Source: Lachnospiraceae bacterium (GTDB taxonomy: Bacteria > Bacillota > Clostridia > Lachnospirales > Lachnospiraceae). Taken from it: a stretch of DNA of 64,000 nucleotides. Positions 1-8,322 of this stretch are shown here, in pieces. The stretch spans positions 24,899 through 88,898 of the forward strand of contig JAILAD010000036.1 in the NCBI GenBank assembly GCA_024681795.1, in the 5' to 3' direction. The position numbers were made by a program, and so were the translations under genes. The number at the start of each line of letters is the position of its first letter. The first letter of the stretch is position 1. Under the pieces are notes generated by a model. It was not told where the DNA came from, made no database searches, and saw only the letters and a list, made by a program, of their open reading frames with translations.

Positions 1-1
1 A

Positions 2-529
2 GCTTCCGTATATTTGAAGGATACCTTTGCGGGAGAATTCTATGTGGATTCTTATTCCGAAACGGATACCTTCCGTTTGTCTCTCGGAAACGATGAAAGA
101 CTGAAAGTGGTACGTACGGAACTTCCGAAGAAAACGCAGGAAGCACTTCTTAAAAATCAGAAGAAGACGCAGTATGCTTATAAAATCAGTCTCGTAAACA
201 ATTCTTCCGAAACGGTGGACGTAAAGATTCTGGATCAGATTCCGGTTTCCACCGAAAAGACAATTGTTGTGGAAACCTCCGATTTAACCGGCGGCAGATT
301 ATCGGAAGAAACAGGCGAAATTACCTGGGAACTGAAGGCGGAATCAAAGAAAGAAATACTTTTAAACGTTTCCTACGTTGTCGCATGGCCGAAGGATAAA
401 AGACTTCAGACTAATATCAGAAAAATTTCAACGGTAAGCGGGAATTCCGGAGAAGGCAGAACCTGTCCGGGTTGCGGCTATACCGGCGTTGTCGGAAAAT
501 TCTGTCCGGAATGCGGCTCGGTAATGTAA
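2..529 (+). CDS. DUF4139-domain protein with C-terminal zinc ribbon (5' end cut off)
   Basis: The reading frame is open to the window edge, so the TTG start in the ORF track is only the first start-like codon inside the window and the N-terminus is missing. The visible ~170 residues match the C-terminal beta-rich domain of DUF4139 (MuiA-like) proteins, with the typical pattern of a GEFYV-like strand, LGNDERLKV, and a conserved KISLVNNS/VDVKILDQIPVS stretch. A four-cysteine zinc ribbon follows at the extreme C-terminus (CPGCGY...FCPECGS). Such proteins are of unknown function in Firmicutes. The added ribbon recalls the three zinc-ribbon proteins encoded at 17083-20672. No signal peptide can be assessed. 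A YunG-like gene follows 35 bases downstream on the same strand. Confidence 0.7.
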   Translation, partial: ASVYLKDTFAGEFYVDSYSETDTFRLSLGNDERLKVVRTELPKKTQEALLKNQKKTQYAYKISLVNNSSETVDVKILDQIPVSTEKTIVVETSDLTGGRLSEETGEITWELKAESKKEILLNVSYVVAWPKDKRLQTNIRKISTVSGNSGEGRTCPGCGYTGVVGKFCPECGSVM

Positions 530-564
530 GGAAAACGGGTGCAGGAACAGAGAAAGGAACAGGG

Positions 565-1041
565 ATGAGCGGTAATTTCTACGGAAGAGAACAATTTGAA
601 AAATACCGGGGAGAAAGTCTTTTACTGCCCGATGCGGCAAAAGACTACCCGGGCATTTGTACTCCGCTTGATTTATATGAAATTCTTTCGGGAATCTGGT
701 GTGCCGATACTTGTGCTCCGCGTATGAGAGAGAATTGGACACCGGAAAATAAAACACTCGGACAGTGCTCGATTACCGCGTTTCTTACGCAGGATCTTTT
801 CGGCGGAGAAGTGTACGGGGTATTAAGAGAGGGCGGAAATTATCACTGTTACAATAAGGTCGGGGAATATGTTTTCGATCTGACGAGCGAACAATTCGGC
901 GATGAGAAGCTTGACTACAGCGGGAACACGCTTCAGTTGCGCGACGTGCATTTTTCGAAAGCAGAGAAAAAAGAGCGGTATGAATTTTTAAAAAGGAAAC
1001 TGAAGGAATATGTTAATTCCGTAAACAGCAGTGTTCAGTGA
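565..1041 (+). CDS. YunG-like conserved protein
   Basis: This 158-residue protein starts at ATG 565, not at the 472 start of the ORF track. An AAAGGA ribosome site lies six bases before 565, and the 472 start would run deep into the preceding gene. The sequence pattern of a cysteine near DTCAPRMRENW, then LGQCSITAFLTQDLFGGE, and a later FDLTSEQF matches what I remember of the Bacillus YunG family, which has no assigned function. No membrane segment or signal peptide is visible, so it should be cytoplasmic. It sits 35 bases after the DUF4139 gene and is followed by a strong hairpin terminator, so the two are probably co-transcribed. The family call rests on pattern memory alone. Confidence 0.5.
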   Translation: MSGNFYGREQFEKYRGESLLLPDAAKDYPGICTPLDLYEILSGIWCADTCAPRMRENWTPENKTLGQCSITAFLTQDLFGGEVYGVLREGGNYHCYNKVGEYVFDLTSEQFGDEKLDYSGNTLQLRDVHFSKAEKKERYEFLKRKLKEYVNSVNSSVQ

Positions 1042-1124
1042 AGAAAAGGGAAGAAGTATTTACGAATTAAATTCAGAAATCAGAATTAAGGATTAGTTAA
1101 GAATTACACAAGAAGCAGATTAAG

Positions 1125-1183
1125 ACTTCCGTATGAAGTTGCGGTACATTAGTATCAGCAAAAGGTCATACGGAAGTTTTTTT
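1125..1183 (+). terminator. Rho-independent terminator after the YunG-like gene
   Basis: A perfect 12-base inverted repeat (ACTTCCGTATGA / TCATACGGAAGT) with a ~29-base loop is followed by seven Ts. It closes the first transcription unit and insulates the exporter operon starting at 1249. Confidence 0.75.
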
Positions 1184-1248
1184 GTCGGACCGAATGAGTA
1201 AGTAAAGAAAACGAAACATTATAAACAAGTCAACGAAAGAGGTGCAAA

Positions 1249-2658
1249 ATGAAGAACAGGAAAAAAGCAGGATTCGTAATCGCAGGAGCAGCAGCAATTA
1301 CAGGTTTGGTAATAGCAGGTGTCAGCATCTATGCTAATGCAGCCATTAAAGTAAACAGCTTCACCGTTGAAAAAAACAATATCAGCCAGGAAGTGGAATT
1401 AAACGGAAGTTTTGAATCGGAACTGACCGAAACCTTGTTTGCAAATTCAAACGGACTTGTTAAGAAGGTTCATGTGAAAGTCGGAGACACTGTAAAGAAA
1501 GGTGATCTGTTAATCTCCTTCGACGAAGAGAGAATCGAATATTTGAAGTCCCTTGCAGAACTGGAACAGCAGTCCGTTATGGGAAATTATACAAACTCCT
1601 TTGAGATGGGAAACAGAACCCAGAGCCTTTACAACGAGGCAACCGCTAATCTTGATTTTTTAAATCAGCAGATTGTTGACAGACAGAACAGAATTCTGGA
1701 ACTTGAGAAAAAGATTGCGGACCGCAGAGCTTCCTTTGCAGGCGAGGGCGCGGCACTTCAGAAATCCATCATTGATACTACAAATAAGATTGCGGATGCG
1801 GATGAGAAAGATGATACCGATTACGAAGAGCAGCTTGCAAATCTTCAGAAACAGGCACAGGGAAGTGCTTTCAACCAGCAGTACGATGAAGAAATTTTAA
1901 AAATGCAGGATGAAATCAACCGCTTAACCGCAGATCTTACGAATCTGAAAGAAGCAAAAGCGGAGATGACAAGCCAGAAGGCAGCAAGTAATTCCGCACG
2001 CATGACCGACGGACAGAAGGAACAGCTCGAAGCCATGAAGGCACAGAGTGAACTTTCCACTGAGGAAACCATTAAGAATTTGGAACTTGCAAAAGACGGT
2101 ATTCGTGCAGAGTTTGACGGAATCGTAACGGGCATTTCCGTAACCGAAGGCGCAGAGGTTTCCAGGGGAATGAGCTTAATCGAGGTAGCATCCTCCAATG
2201 ACATTATTGCAAAATGTAATGCAAACAAATACGATATTTCAAGTATTGCGGAAGGACAGACGGCAACCGTTCGTTTCAGCAACTCGGAATATACCGGTAA
2301 AGTTACCAGAATCGAAAGAGTCGCAGGCGGTGACGGAACTTCTGCAGGTGTCGGAGTGGAAGTAAAGCTTGATAATCCGGATGATGCGATTATCCTCGGA
2401 ATGGATGTGAAATCCAAAATCAATATCGCTGCAGTGGAAGGAGTACTTTCCATCCCGAGAGAAGCCTATGTGGAAGATGATGACGACGCTTACGTATTCG
2501 TCCTGAAGGATAAGAAAGCTTCCAGAAAAAAAGTCGAAGCAGGCGTTAAAAATGATGATATGATAGAAGTTGTATCCGGCCTTTCCGAAGGTGATGTGGT
2601 AATCTGGAACGAAGAAACCGAAATCAGGGACGGTATGGATGTAAGAAGCACACAGTAG
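1249..2658 (+). CDS. HlyD/MacA-type membrane fusion (adaptor) protein of an ABC exporter
   Basis: This 469-residue protein has an N-terminal membrane anchor (about residues 9-32, alanine- and isoleucine-rich) and no lipobox. The first half of a biotinyl-lipoyl-like hairpin follows (GLVKKVHVKVGDTVKKGDLL, about 69-88). A long coiled coil runs over about 95-285, rich in E, K, Q and L. The second lipoyl half is IRAEFDGIVTGISVTEG, with beta-barrel domains to the end. This is the standard order for adaptors that link an inner-membrane ABC exporter to the outside; in a monoderm it probably forms an extracytoplasmic hexameric funnel. It starts at ATG 1249 with a GAAAGAGGTG ribosome site. It leads an operon with the ATPase and permease that follow, as in MacAB-like antimicrobial peptide or lipid exporters. 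Substrate is unknown. Confidence 0.85.
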   Translation: MKNRKKAGFVIAGAAAITGLVIAGVSIYANAAIKVNSFTVEKNNISQEVELNGSFESELTETLFANSNGLVKKVHVKVGDTVKKGDLLISFDEERIEYLKSLAELEQQSVMGNYTNSFEMGNRTQSLYNEATANLDFLNQQIVDRQNRILELEKKIADRRASFAGEGAALQKSIIDTTNKIADADEKDDTDYEEQLANLQKQAQGSAFNQQYDEEILKMQDEINRLTADLTNLKEAKAEMTSQKAASNSARMTDGQKEQLEAMKAQSELSTEETIKNLELAKDGIRAEFDGIVTGISVTEGAEVSRGMSLIEVASSNDIIAKCNANKYDISSIAEGQTATVRFSNSEYTGKVTRIERVAGGDGTSAGVGVEVKLDNPDDAIILGMDVKSKINIAAVEGVLSIPREAYVEDDDDAYVFVLKDKKASRKKVEAGVKNDDMIEVVSGLSEGDVVIWNEETEIRDGMDVRSTQ

Positions 2659-2666
2659 TAATCATA

Positions 2667-2730
2667 CGGGGACAGTCCCCGGCAGAATAAGGGACGCTTA
2701 TGGGACAGCATAGGCCGGGGACTGTCCCCG
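2667..2730. repeat. REP-like long inverted repeat (GGGGACAGTCCCC type)
   Basis: Two perfect 17-base inverted arms (2667-2683 and 2714-2730) flank a 30-base loop. Each arm itself contains the palindrome GGGGAC(A/T)GTCCCC, and the loop contains two further GGGAC words. It lies between the adaptor gene and the ATPase gene of one operon, with no T-run, so it is not a normal terminator. The structure is that of a REPIN: two inverted REP units around a spacer. Confidence 0.7.
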
Positions 2731-2764
2731 AACCCGAACCTGCGCAACGGAAGAGAGGAAAAAA

Positions 2765-3610
2765 ATGGACTCCAAGAGCATAGTATTAACGGCAAGAGAT
2801 CTGTCGAAAACATTTTCAAACGAATCGGTTCAGCAGCACGTACTGAAGAACCTGAATCTCTCCATCTACAAAGGCGATTTTACAGTCATCATGGGGAACT
2901 CCGGATCCGGAAAAAGTACGCTTTTATATGCACTTTCCGGTATGGACCGCCCTTCACTCGGCACAATTACATATTTCGTAAGTGATGACGATGACAATAA
3001 AGAAAGTATTGCAAACGGTGGTGCCGGAATTGAAATTTCCAAATTCAGCAACGACAAGCTTGCAAGATTTCGCCGTGACCATGTCGGATTCGTTTTCCAG
3101 CAGAATTATCTGAATGATTCCATGAGTGCACTCGACAATATTCTGGTCTGCGGACTGTTAAAAAATACGGACCGCAAGGCAATCACGAAACGGGCGGAAA
3201 GTCTTCTTACCAAGGTAGATATGACGGCGCAGGATTGGCGAAAATTCCCGACTCAGCTTTCCGGTGGGCAGCAGCAGAGAGTGGCTGTTGTAAGAGGTGT
3301 CATTAACCATCCGGAGGTGCTTTTCGCAGACGAGCCGACCGGTGCGTTAAACTCCCAGAATACGGACAATGTTTTAGACATTCTCTCGGATTTAAATGAT
3401 GAGGGGCAGAGTATTGTTATGGTAACGCATACTTTTAAGGCAGCGGAGAGAGGCTCGAGAATCATCTATCTTGCCGACGGTGTGATCTGTGATGAGATTG
3501 AACTTGGCGAATACAAGGGCGATTACAAGGATGAAAGCAATCCGGACATCGAAGAAGCGAAGGACAGACATTACAGATTGAAAACGTTTCTGCAGAACAT
3601 GGGGTGGTAA
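2765..3610 (+). CDS. ABC transporter ATP-binding protein (MacB/LolD class)
   Basis: This 281-residue nucleotide-binding subunit energises the FtsX-type permease encoded two bases downstream. Walker A is GNSGSGKST (about 43-51), the Q-loop lies in GFVFQQNY, the signature is LSGGQQQRV, Walker B is VLFADEPTGAL and the H-loop is VTHTF. The combination LARFRR...GFVFQ and DEPTGAL is typical of the MacB/LolD/FtsE class. Compared with that class there is an acidic, low-complexity insertion (VSDDDDNKES region, around 75-90) before the LARFRR helix. The C-terminus is extended by about 30 charged residues. Start ATG 2765 follows a GGAAGAGAGG ribosome site. The gene is separated from the adaptor gene by a REP-like hairpin, which could lower or stabilise the transcript locally. 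Confidence 0.92.
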   Translation: MDSKSIVLTARDLSKTFSNESVQQHVLKNLNLSIYKGDFTVIMGNSGSGKSTLLYALSGMDRPSLGTITYFVSDDDDNKESIANGGAGIEISKFSNDKLARFRRDHVGFVFQQNYLNDSMSALDNILVCGLLKNTDRKAITKRAESLLTKVDMTAQDWRKFPTQLSGGQQQRVAVVRGVINHPEVLFADEPTGALNSQNTDNVLDILSDLNDEGQSIVMVTHTFKAAERGSRIIYLADGVICDEIELGEYKGDYKDESNPDIEEAKDRHYRLKTFLQNMGW

Positions 3611-3611
3611 A

Positions 3612-5993
3612 ATGTATCGATTTTTCTTTATAGCCAAAAATAATATGAAAAAACAGAAGGGCGATATGATTACCTTTTTTATCATGACGTTTCTTTCCGC
3701 GTTTATGATCTTTACCTGTCTGAATCTTCTCATAGGAACCTTCCGCGTAGTGGGTACCAATAAGGAGGAGATCAACGGGGCGGATATTCTGATTCTGAGT
3801 ACGGATGAACCGGTGCAGAATTTTAAACTGGAAGAAATTATTCAGGGAAATGAGTACTTAAACGGATACGAAGAAAATAAGTATTTAAACGGAATGGCCA
3901 AATGGAGGAAGAAGGGAACTTCCTGGGGTGATTATCCCTTTGCGATTGCCTCCTATGAAGAAGACAGAAAAATCCATACGGCCAGTGTGGATACAAAGAA
4001 ACTGTCGGGAAAGGACATTATTATCCCGGTTTCTCTTTCGACGAGTTTTAAAGTCGGAGATCTTATGGAACTGAAAATCGCAGAAAACCTTTATGAGTTT
4101 AGGGTTGTCGGTTTTAATGAGGATTTCATTTATTCATCGCCCATGAATATGGGGACCTATCTGGTCTATGTTTCCGAAAAATTATATGAACAGATTGAGT
4201 TTGAAAACGGCTATGCTCTTGAAAGAGGTAAGCTGATTAAAACACAGCTTAACAATAAGGCAAGACAAGCCGGAATCAGTGACGAAGGGATTGCCGATGA
4301 CATCGGGAATGAACTGATTCTCTGGTATAATTCCTATCTGGAAAGCCATCCGGAACATACGGCGGATATTAACGTGAATATCATTCCAAGCAGTATTATG
4401 TCGGTTGCGGGTATGATTCTGCCGTTTATCGTGATTGCCATTATCCTGGTATTTGCATTGATTATCCTTTCCGTCGCAATGGTGGTAATTGATTTTTCTG
4501 TAAAAAATTTCATTATAGATAATATGAAAAATACCGGAATCATGGAAGCCGGCGGCTATACGGTAAAGGAAATGATGCTTATTCTTCTGGTACAGCTTTT
4601 ATCCGTATCCTTCGCGGGAAGCTTTACAGGAACGCTTCTTGCTGCTCTCCTGCAGGGAAAAATCGGGTATATCATGCTTTTCTTACTCGGTCTTTCCTGG
4701 AATCAGCGACCGGATCCGGTCGTATTTGCAGGTGTGGTAATAGGAATCTGCATAATAATTGCCGTCTTCACCCTGATTCTCGGAAGAGAATATAAAAAGA
4801 CCGGTGTATTGGAAGCCTTAAGAGGGGGGATTAATACACATAATTTTAAGAAGAACGTTTTTCCCTTTGATAAAACGAACCTTCCGATCGCTTTGACTTT
4901 AGCATTTAAGGAAACTTTCGGGAAATTTAAGAATCAGATCGGTGTCATTATCATGATGACGGTTCTGTCTTTTGCGGCGGCAATGGGATTCGGAATTTAT
5001 GAAAACATTGCCAAGGACGTGGACTCACTTCTGACAATATCCGGAATCGATCTTTTCGATGCGGATTTTTCCGGGGATGTCAGCATGGGTGATACGGTAC
5101 GTTCCTTTAAATGTGTGGATGAGATTCATTACGAAACGTGGATATCCATGGAATACAAGAAAGGAAATAAAACGAAAAGCCTTACGACAAGGGTGATTTC
5201 CGATACATCAGTCATGAATCCGAAGCAGATGGTGGAAGGCAGATGGCCTTTATATGACAACGAAGTGGCAGTAGCAACATCTGCCGCCAACAATCTCGGA
5301 TTAAAAGTCGGCGATACCGTTATTGTAAAAAACGGTGAGAACGAGGCATCTTACTTAGTATCGGGACTTTTGCAGACCTTTAATAACATGGGCATGATGG
5401 GATATATCAGTAAAGGTGGTTATGAAAGAATCGGACAAATGCCCGGGACGGTAAGCTTTTGTGTGAATCTGAAAAATGGTTATACCTTTGAGGATTTGAA
5501 GAAAGAGTTTAAAGATATTTATCCGGATACGGAACTTATCGATGAGCTTGCATCAACGGGCGGTCTGTTCCCGATGTTAAAGGCCTCCATGGGACTTACG
5601 GCAGTTTTGGTAATGTTTGTTACCGCATTCATTGTGGGACTTGCGGAAGCGCTCTTAATCCGTACGAGAATTACAAGAGAGTGGAGAAACTTAGGTGTCA
5701 ACAAAGCCCTTGGTTTTACTTCAGGCCAATTAATAACGCAGGTGATGCTTTCCAACATACCGGCGATTTTAATCGGGATTCTGCTTGGACTTATTGTTGC
5801 AACCATATTCGGAGACGATATCGTCATTCTGATGTTTTCCATATTCGGATTCAGAAAGGTAAGCTTTATTATTTCGCCCGTTAACTATATTCTGGTTGCT
5901 TTTATGATTGTAGCCGTGGCAATGGCCGTATCGTGGATTAACGGAAATCGGATTAAAAAACTTGAGCCGGTAAAGATGATTACGGAAGAATAA
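3612..5993 (+). CDS. FtsX-family ABC transporter permease
   Basis: This 793-residue permease begins two bases after the ATPase stop (TAAAATG). It has an N-terminal membrane segment (about 17-40), a large extracytoplasmic domain (about 50-255), three membrane segments (about 270-395), a second soluble domain (about 460-640) and a final group of three membrane segments. That is the duplicated FtsX layout with two MacB-like periplasmic regions rather than the single copy of MacB itself. The last membrane block ends in a short tail (KKLEPVKMITEE) that resembles the ends of VexP/BceB-like permeases. With the adaptor and ATPase it should form a tripartite-like exporter for peptides, lipids or a glycolipid. 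No resistance gene or regulator adjoins it, so the cargo is open. Confidence 0.85.
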   Translation: MYRFFFIAKNNMKKQKGDMITFFIMTFLSAFMIFTCLNLLIGTFRVVGTNKEEINGADILILSTDEPVQNFKLEEIIQGNEYLNGYEENKYLNGMAKWRKKGTSWGDYPFAIASYEEDRKIHTASVDTKKLSGKDIIIPVSLSTSFKVGDLMELKIAENLYEFRVVGFNEDFIYSSPMNMGTYLVYVSEKLYEQIEFENGYALERGKLIKTQLNNKARQAGISDEGIADDIGNELILWYNSYLESHPEHTADINVNIIPSSIMSVAGMILPFIVIAIILVFALIILSVAMVVIDFSVKNFIIDNMKNTGIMEAGGYTVKEMMLILLVQLLSVSFAGSFTGTLLAALLQGKIGYIMLFLLGLSWNQRPDPVVFAGVVIGICIIIAVFTLILGREYKKTGVLEALRGGINTHNFKKNVFPFDKTNLPIALTLAFKETFGKFKNQIGVIIMMTVLSFAAAMGFGIYENIAKDVDSLLTISGIDLFDADFSGDVSMGDTVRSFKCVDEIHYETWISMEYKKGNKTKSLTTRVISDTSVMNPKQMVEGRWPLYDNEVAVATSAANNLGLKVGDTVIVKNGENEASYLVSGLLQTFNNMGMMGYISKGGYERIGQMPGTVSFCVNLKNGYTFEDLKKEFKDIYPDTELIDELASTGGLFPMLKASMGLTAVLVMFVTAFIVGLAEALLIRTRITREWRNLGVNKALGFTSGQLITQVMLSNIPAILIGILLGLIVATIFGDDIVILMFSIFGFRKVSFIISPVNYILVAFMIVAVAMAVSWINGNRIKKLEPVKMITEE

Positions 5994-6016
5994 AAGCATA
6001 ATGATTTTGATACGGA

Positions 6017-6042
6017 CCCCTCGTTACCGAGGGGCCTTTTTT
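6017..6042 (+). terminator. Terminator of the exporter operon
   Basis: A 7-base GC stem (CCCCTCG / CGAGGGG) with a TTAC loop is followed by CC and six Ts, 24 bases after the permease stop codon. Confidence 0.85.
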
Positions 6043-6076
6043 GTGGATTTAAAGCCTTTCCGTTTGTTTCGTCCGG

Positions 6077-6105
6077 TTGAATTTTTCACTGAAAAATAGT
6101 ACAAT
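6077..6105 (+). promoter_or_regulatory. Sigma-A-type promoter for the fumarate reductase-like operon
   Basis: TTGAAT and TACAAT are separated by 17 bases. The element ends 24 bases before the preferred start codon of the cytochrome b subunit and lies after the exporter terminator. Confidence 0.6.
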
Positions 6106-6129
6106 TTTATTACTTGGGGGATGGAATTC

Positions 6130-6678
6130 ATGAAATTAAAAAAGATAAATGCGGTATTATCTCTGGTGACCATTCTGGGTCTTTTGGTGCATCTGACGAA
6201 TGAGATGATTACCTATACATTGTTCATTTATAATCCCGTCGTTTCAAAGGTAATCGGATTTTCCCTGATGGGGCTTTTTCTGCTTCATGGCGGACTGGCT
6301 GTTACCATACTCTTTGTTTCCCATGATTCACACAACATCGAATACAAAAAGCTGAACAAACGAACCGTTTTTCAACGTGCTACGGCAGGTCTTGTCGTAA
6401 TTCTTCTTCCGTTACATATCATAAGTTTTGATCTTATGAGTAAGGGTCCGGGACCGGTCGTATATGTTTTACTGGAAGTTTCAAGATTTCTGTATTACGG
6501 ATCGGTGCTGATTCATGCCGGGCTCTCTTTCGGAAATGCCCTGGTAACCCTGGGACTGTTGGAAAATCGCAAAAAGAAAAGAATACTCGATCTGATTATG
6601 CTGATTCTTTCAGTAGTCATAACGATTGCGTTCGGAATTTACATCACGGTTTGTCACTTGACTATGTTTAATAAGTAA
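6130..6678 (+). CDS. Cytochrome b-type membrane anchor of a fumarate reductase/succinate dehydrogenase-like complex
   Basis: This 182-residue integral membrane protein has about five hydrophobic segments. Histidines sit in or beside several of them (LLVHLTNE, LLHGG, LLPLHII, LIHAGLSFG), the arrangement expected for axial ligands of b-type haems in SdhC/FrdC proteins. Similarity to named families is weak, so the role is mainly inferred from the next two genes, which encode the flavoprotein and iron-sulfur subunits in the canonical C-A-B order. The ORF track begins at ATG 6121, but a GGGGG ribosome site ends at 6120, immediately before it; the second ATG at 6130 has proper spacing and is preferred. 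It would anchor the enzyme to the membrane and pass electrons between quinol and the iron-sulfur subunit. Confidence 0.65.
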   Translation: MKLKKINAVLSLVTILGLLVHLTNEMITYTLFIYNPVVSKVIGFSLMGLFLLHGGLAVTILFVSHDSHNIEYKKLNKRTVFQRATAGLVVILLPLHIISFDLMSKGPGPVVYVLLEVSRFLYYGSVLIHAGLSFGNALVTLGLLENRKKKRILDLIMLILSVVITIAFGIYITVCHLTMFNK

Positions 6679-6690
6679 AAGGAAAAATGT

Positions 6691-8322
6691 ATGAAGAAGG
6701 TTTGTATTGTCGGCAGCGGAATCGCCGGTCTTTCCTGTGCAATTGAATGTGCCGAAAGGGGAATGGAGGTAATTCTGGTTTCTCCGTTTCCTTCGGAACG
6801 TGCCCAGTCCGTGCTTGCTGCCGGAGGAATCAATGCGGTTCTATCCTCCGAAGGAGGGGACAGTATCGAAAGTCATATAGAAGACACTTTAAAGGGCGGA
6901 TGCTACATTGCCGGAAAGGAATCGGTAAAAGGTCTTTGTGAGGATGCACCGGAAATCATTAAAAAACTGGAAAAACTGGGGACCGTTTTTTCGACCGGAG
7001 AGAACGGAAAAATTGCGCAGAGAGCTTTCGGCGGACAGTCATATAACAGAACCTGTTACTGCGGTTCCGCAACCGGAAAACAGATTGTGACAGCGCTGGT
7101 CATGGAATGCAGACGGTATGAAGGCCTCGGGCTGATTCAAAGACGTTTGTGGACGGATTTTTACAAGGCGTTAATTAAGGACGGAAAATGTTACGGATCG
7201 GTTTTCTTTAATGAAGCCCGTATGGATCTTGAGATTATTTATGCGGATTATCTGGTGATGGCAACCGGCGGTCAGAATGCGCTTTTCGGAAAGACCACGG
7301 GGTCCACGTTATGTGACGGTTATGCGCAGGGCAGACTGTTTCTGCAGGGCGTGGAACTGAAAAATGCGGAATTTATCCAGTATCATCCCACGACGCTTGA
7401 AACGCAGCAGAAGATGCTTCTGGTGTCGGAGGCGGTTCGCGGAGAAGGCGGAAGGCTTTATTATGTCGAAGACGGGAAAAGGGTGTATTTCATGGAGGAT
7501 CTTTACGGTGAGAAGGGCAATCTGATGCCGAGAGATATCGTTTCCAGGACGATGGAACGCACCGGAAAAGAGATTTATCTGGACATCACCTTCCTCGGAA
7601 AGAAAGAAATTTTAAAGCGGATTCCGGAAGTGTATGATTTGTGCCTGAAATACAGGGGAATCGATATTTCCAGGGAAAGCATTCCCGTATCACCTTCCGT
7701 GCATTTCTTCATGGGCGGAATCGCGGTAAGGAACAATCATGAAACCAATATAAAGAATCTTTATGCAATCGGAGAATGTGCCTCGATTTATCACGGTGCA
7801 AACAGACTCGGCGGGAACTCGCTGCTGGCGGCCGTTCACGGAGGAAGAGTCGCTGCAGAGTCTATTAGTGAGGATAAAAGCGAAACAGATGTTAAGAATT
7901 TTGAGAAAGACCTGGAAGAGGAACGACGGAAATTAAGCACCAGATGGGCTTCGGAGAGCGAATTTCCGGTTGTGTATCTGGAGGATCTGGTTGCGGAAAC
8001 CCTGAAGGAAGATTTGGGAATTGTCCGTGATGAGGAGAGGCTTTTAAACGGACTGAAAGACGTCGACTATTATCTGTCCGTTGTGGAAAAACTGAAATAC
8101 GATAAGTCGGAAATGCCGTATCTCGGATTCTCCGTAACGGGAATTCTGACACTGGCAAAAGTGGCATTAACCTGTGCGCTGTTTCGGAAAGAGAGCAGGG
8201 GAGCGCATTACAGAAGCGATTATCCGGAGACGAAGGAGGAGTGGCAGGCTGCTACGATTATTTCCTACGATGACGGAAAATTCAATGTAAGACTCGATTC
8301 GGAGAATGTATATGAAAGTTAG
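6691..8322 (+). CDS. Flavoprotein subunit, fumarate reductase/succinate dehydrogenase family
   Basis: This 543-residue protein holds the FAD and active site of fumarate reduction or succinate oxidation. An N-terminal dinucleotide fold (GSGIAGLSCA) is followed by an AGGINA FAD loop, FGGQS, HPTTL, VRGEGG and GANRLGGNSLL, the ordered motifs of SdhA/FrdA. These include the catalytic histidine and arginine candidates. The histidine that carries covalent FAD in many family members (SHT-A-GG) is replaced here: the loop reads RAQSVLAAGG. FAD may therefore be bound non-covalently, as in L-aspartate oxidase. It begins 12 bases after the cytochrome gene and overlaps the iron-sulfur gene by 11 bases, so translation is coupled. 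In a fermenter, fumarate respiration is the likelier direction. NadB is a less likely alternative given the partner genes. Confidence 0.82.
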   Translation: MKKVCIVGSGIAGLSCAIECAERGMEVILVSPFPSERAQSVLAAGGINAVLSSEGGDSIESHIEDTLKGGCYIAGKESVKGLCEDAPEIIKKLEKLGTVFSTGENGKIAQRAFGGQSYNRTCYCGSATGKQIVTALVMECRRYEGLGLIQRRLWTDFYKALIKDGKCYGSVFFNEARMDLEIIYADYLVMATGGQNALFGKTTGSTLCDGYAQGRLFLQGVELKNAEFIQYHPTTLETQQKMLLVSEAVRGEGGRLYYVEDGKRVYFMEDLYGEKGNLMPRDIVSRTMERTGKEIYLDITFLGKKEILKRIPEVYDLCLKYRGIDISRESIPVSPSVHFFMGGIAVRNNHETNIKNLYAIGECASIYHGANRLGGNSLLAAVHGGRVAAESISEDKSETDVKNFEKDLEEERRKLSTRWASESEFPVVYLEDLVAETLKEDLGIVRDEERLLNGLKDVDYYLSVVEKLKYDKSEMPYLGFSVTGILTLAKVALTCALFRKESRGAHYRSDYPETKEEWQAATIISYDDGKFNVRLDSENVYES

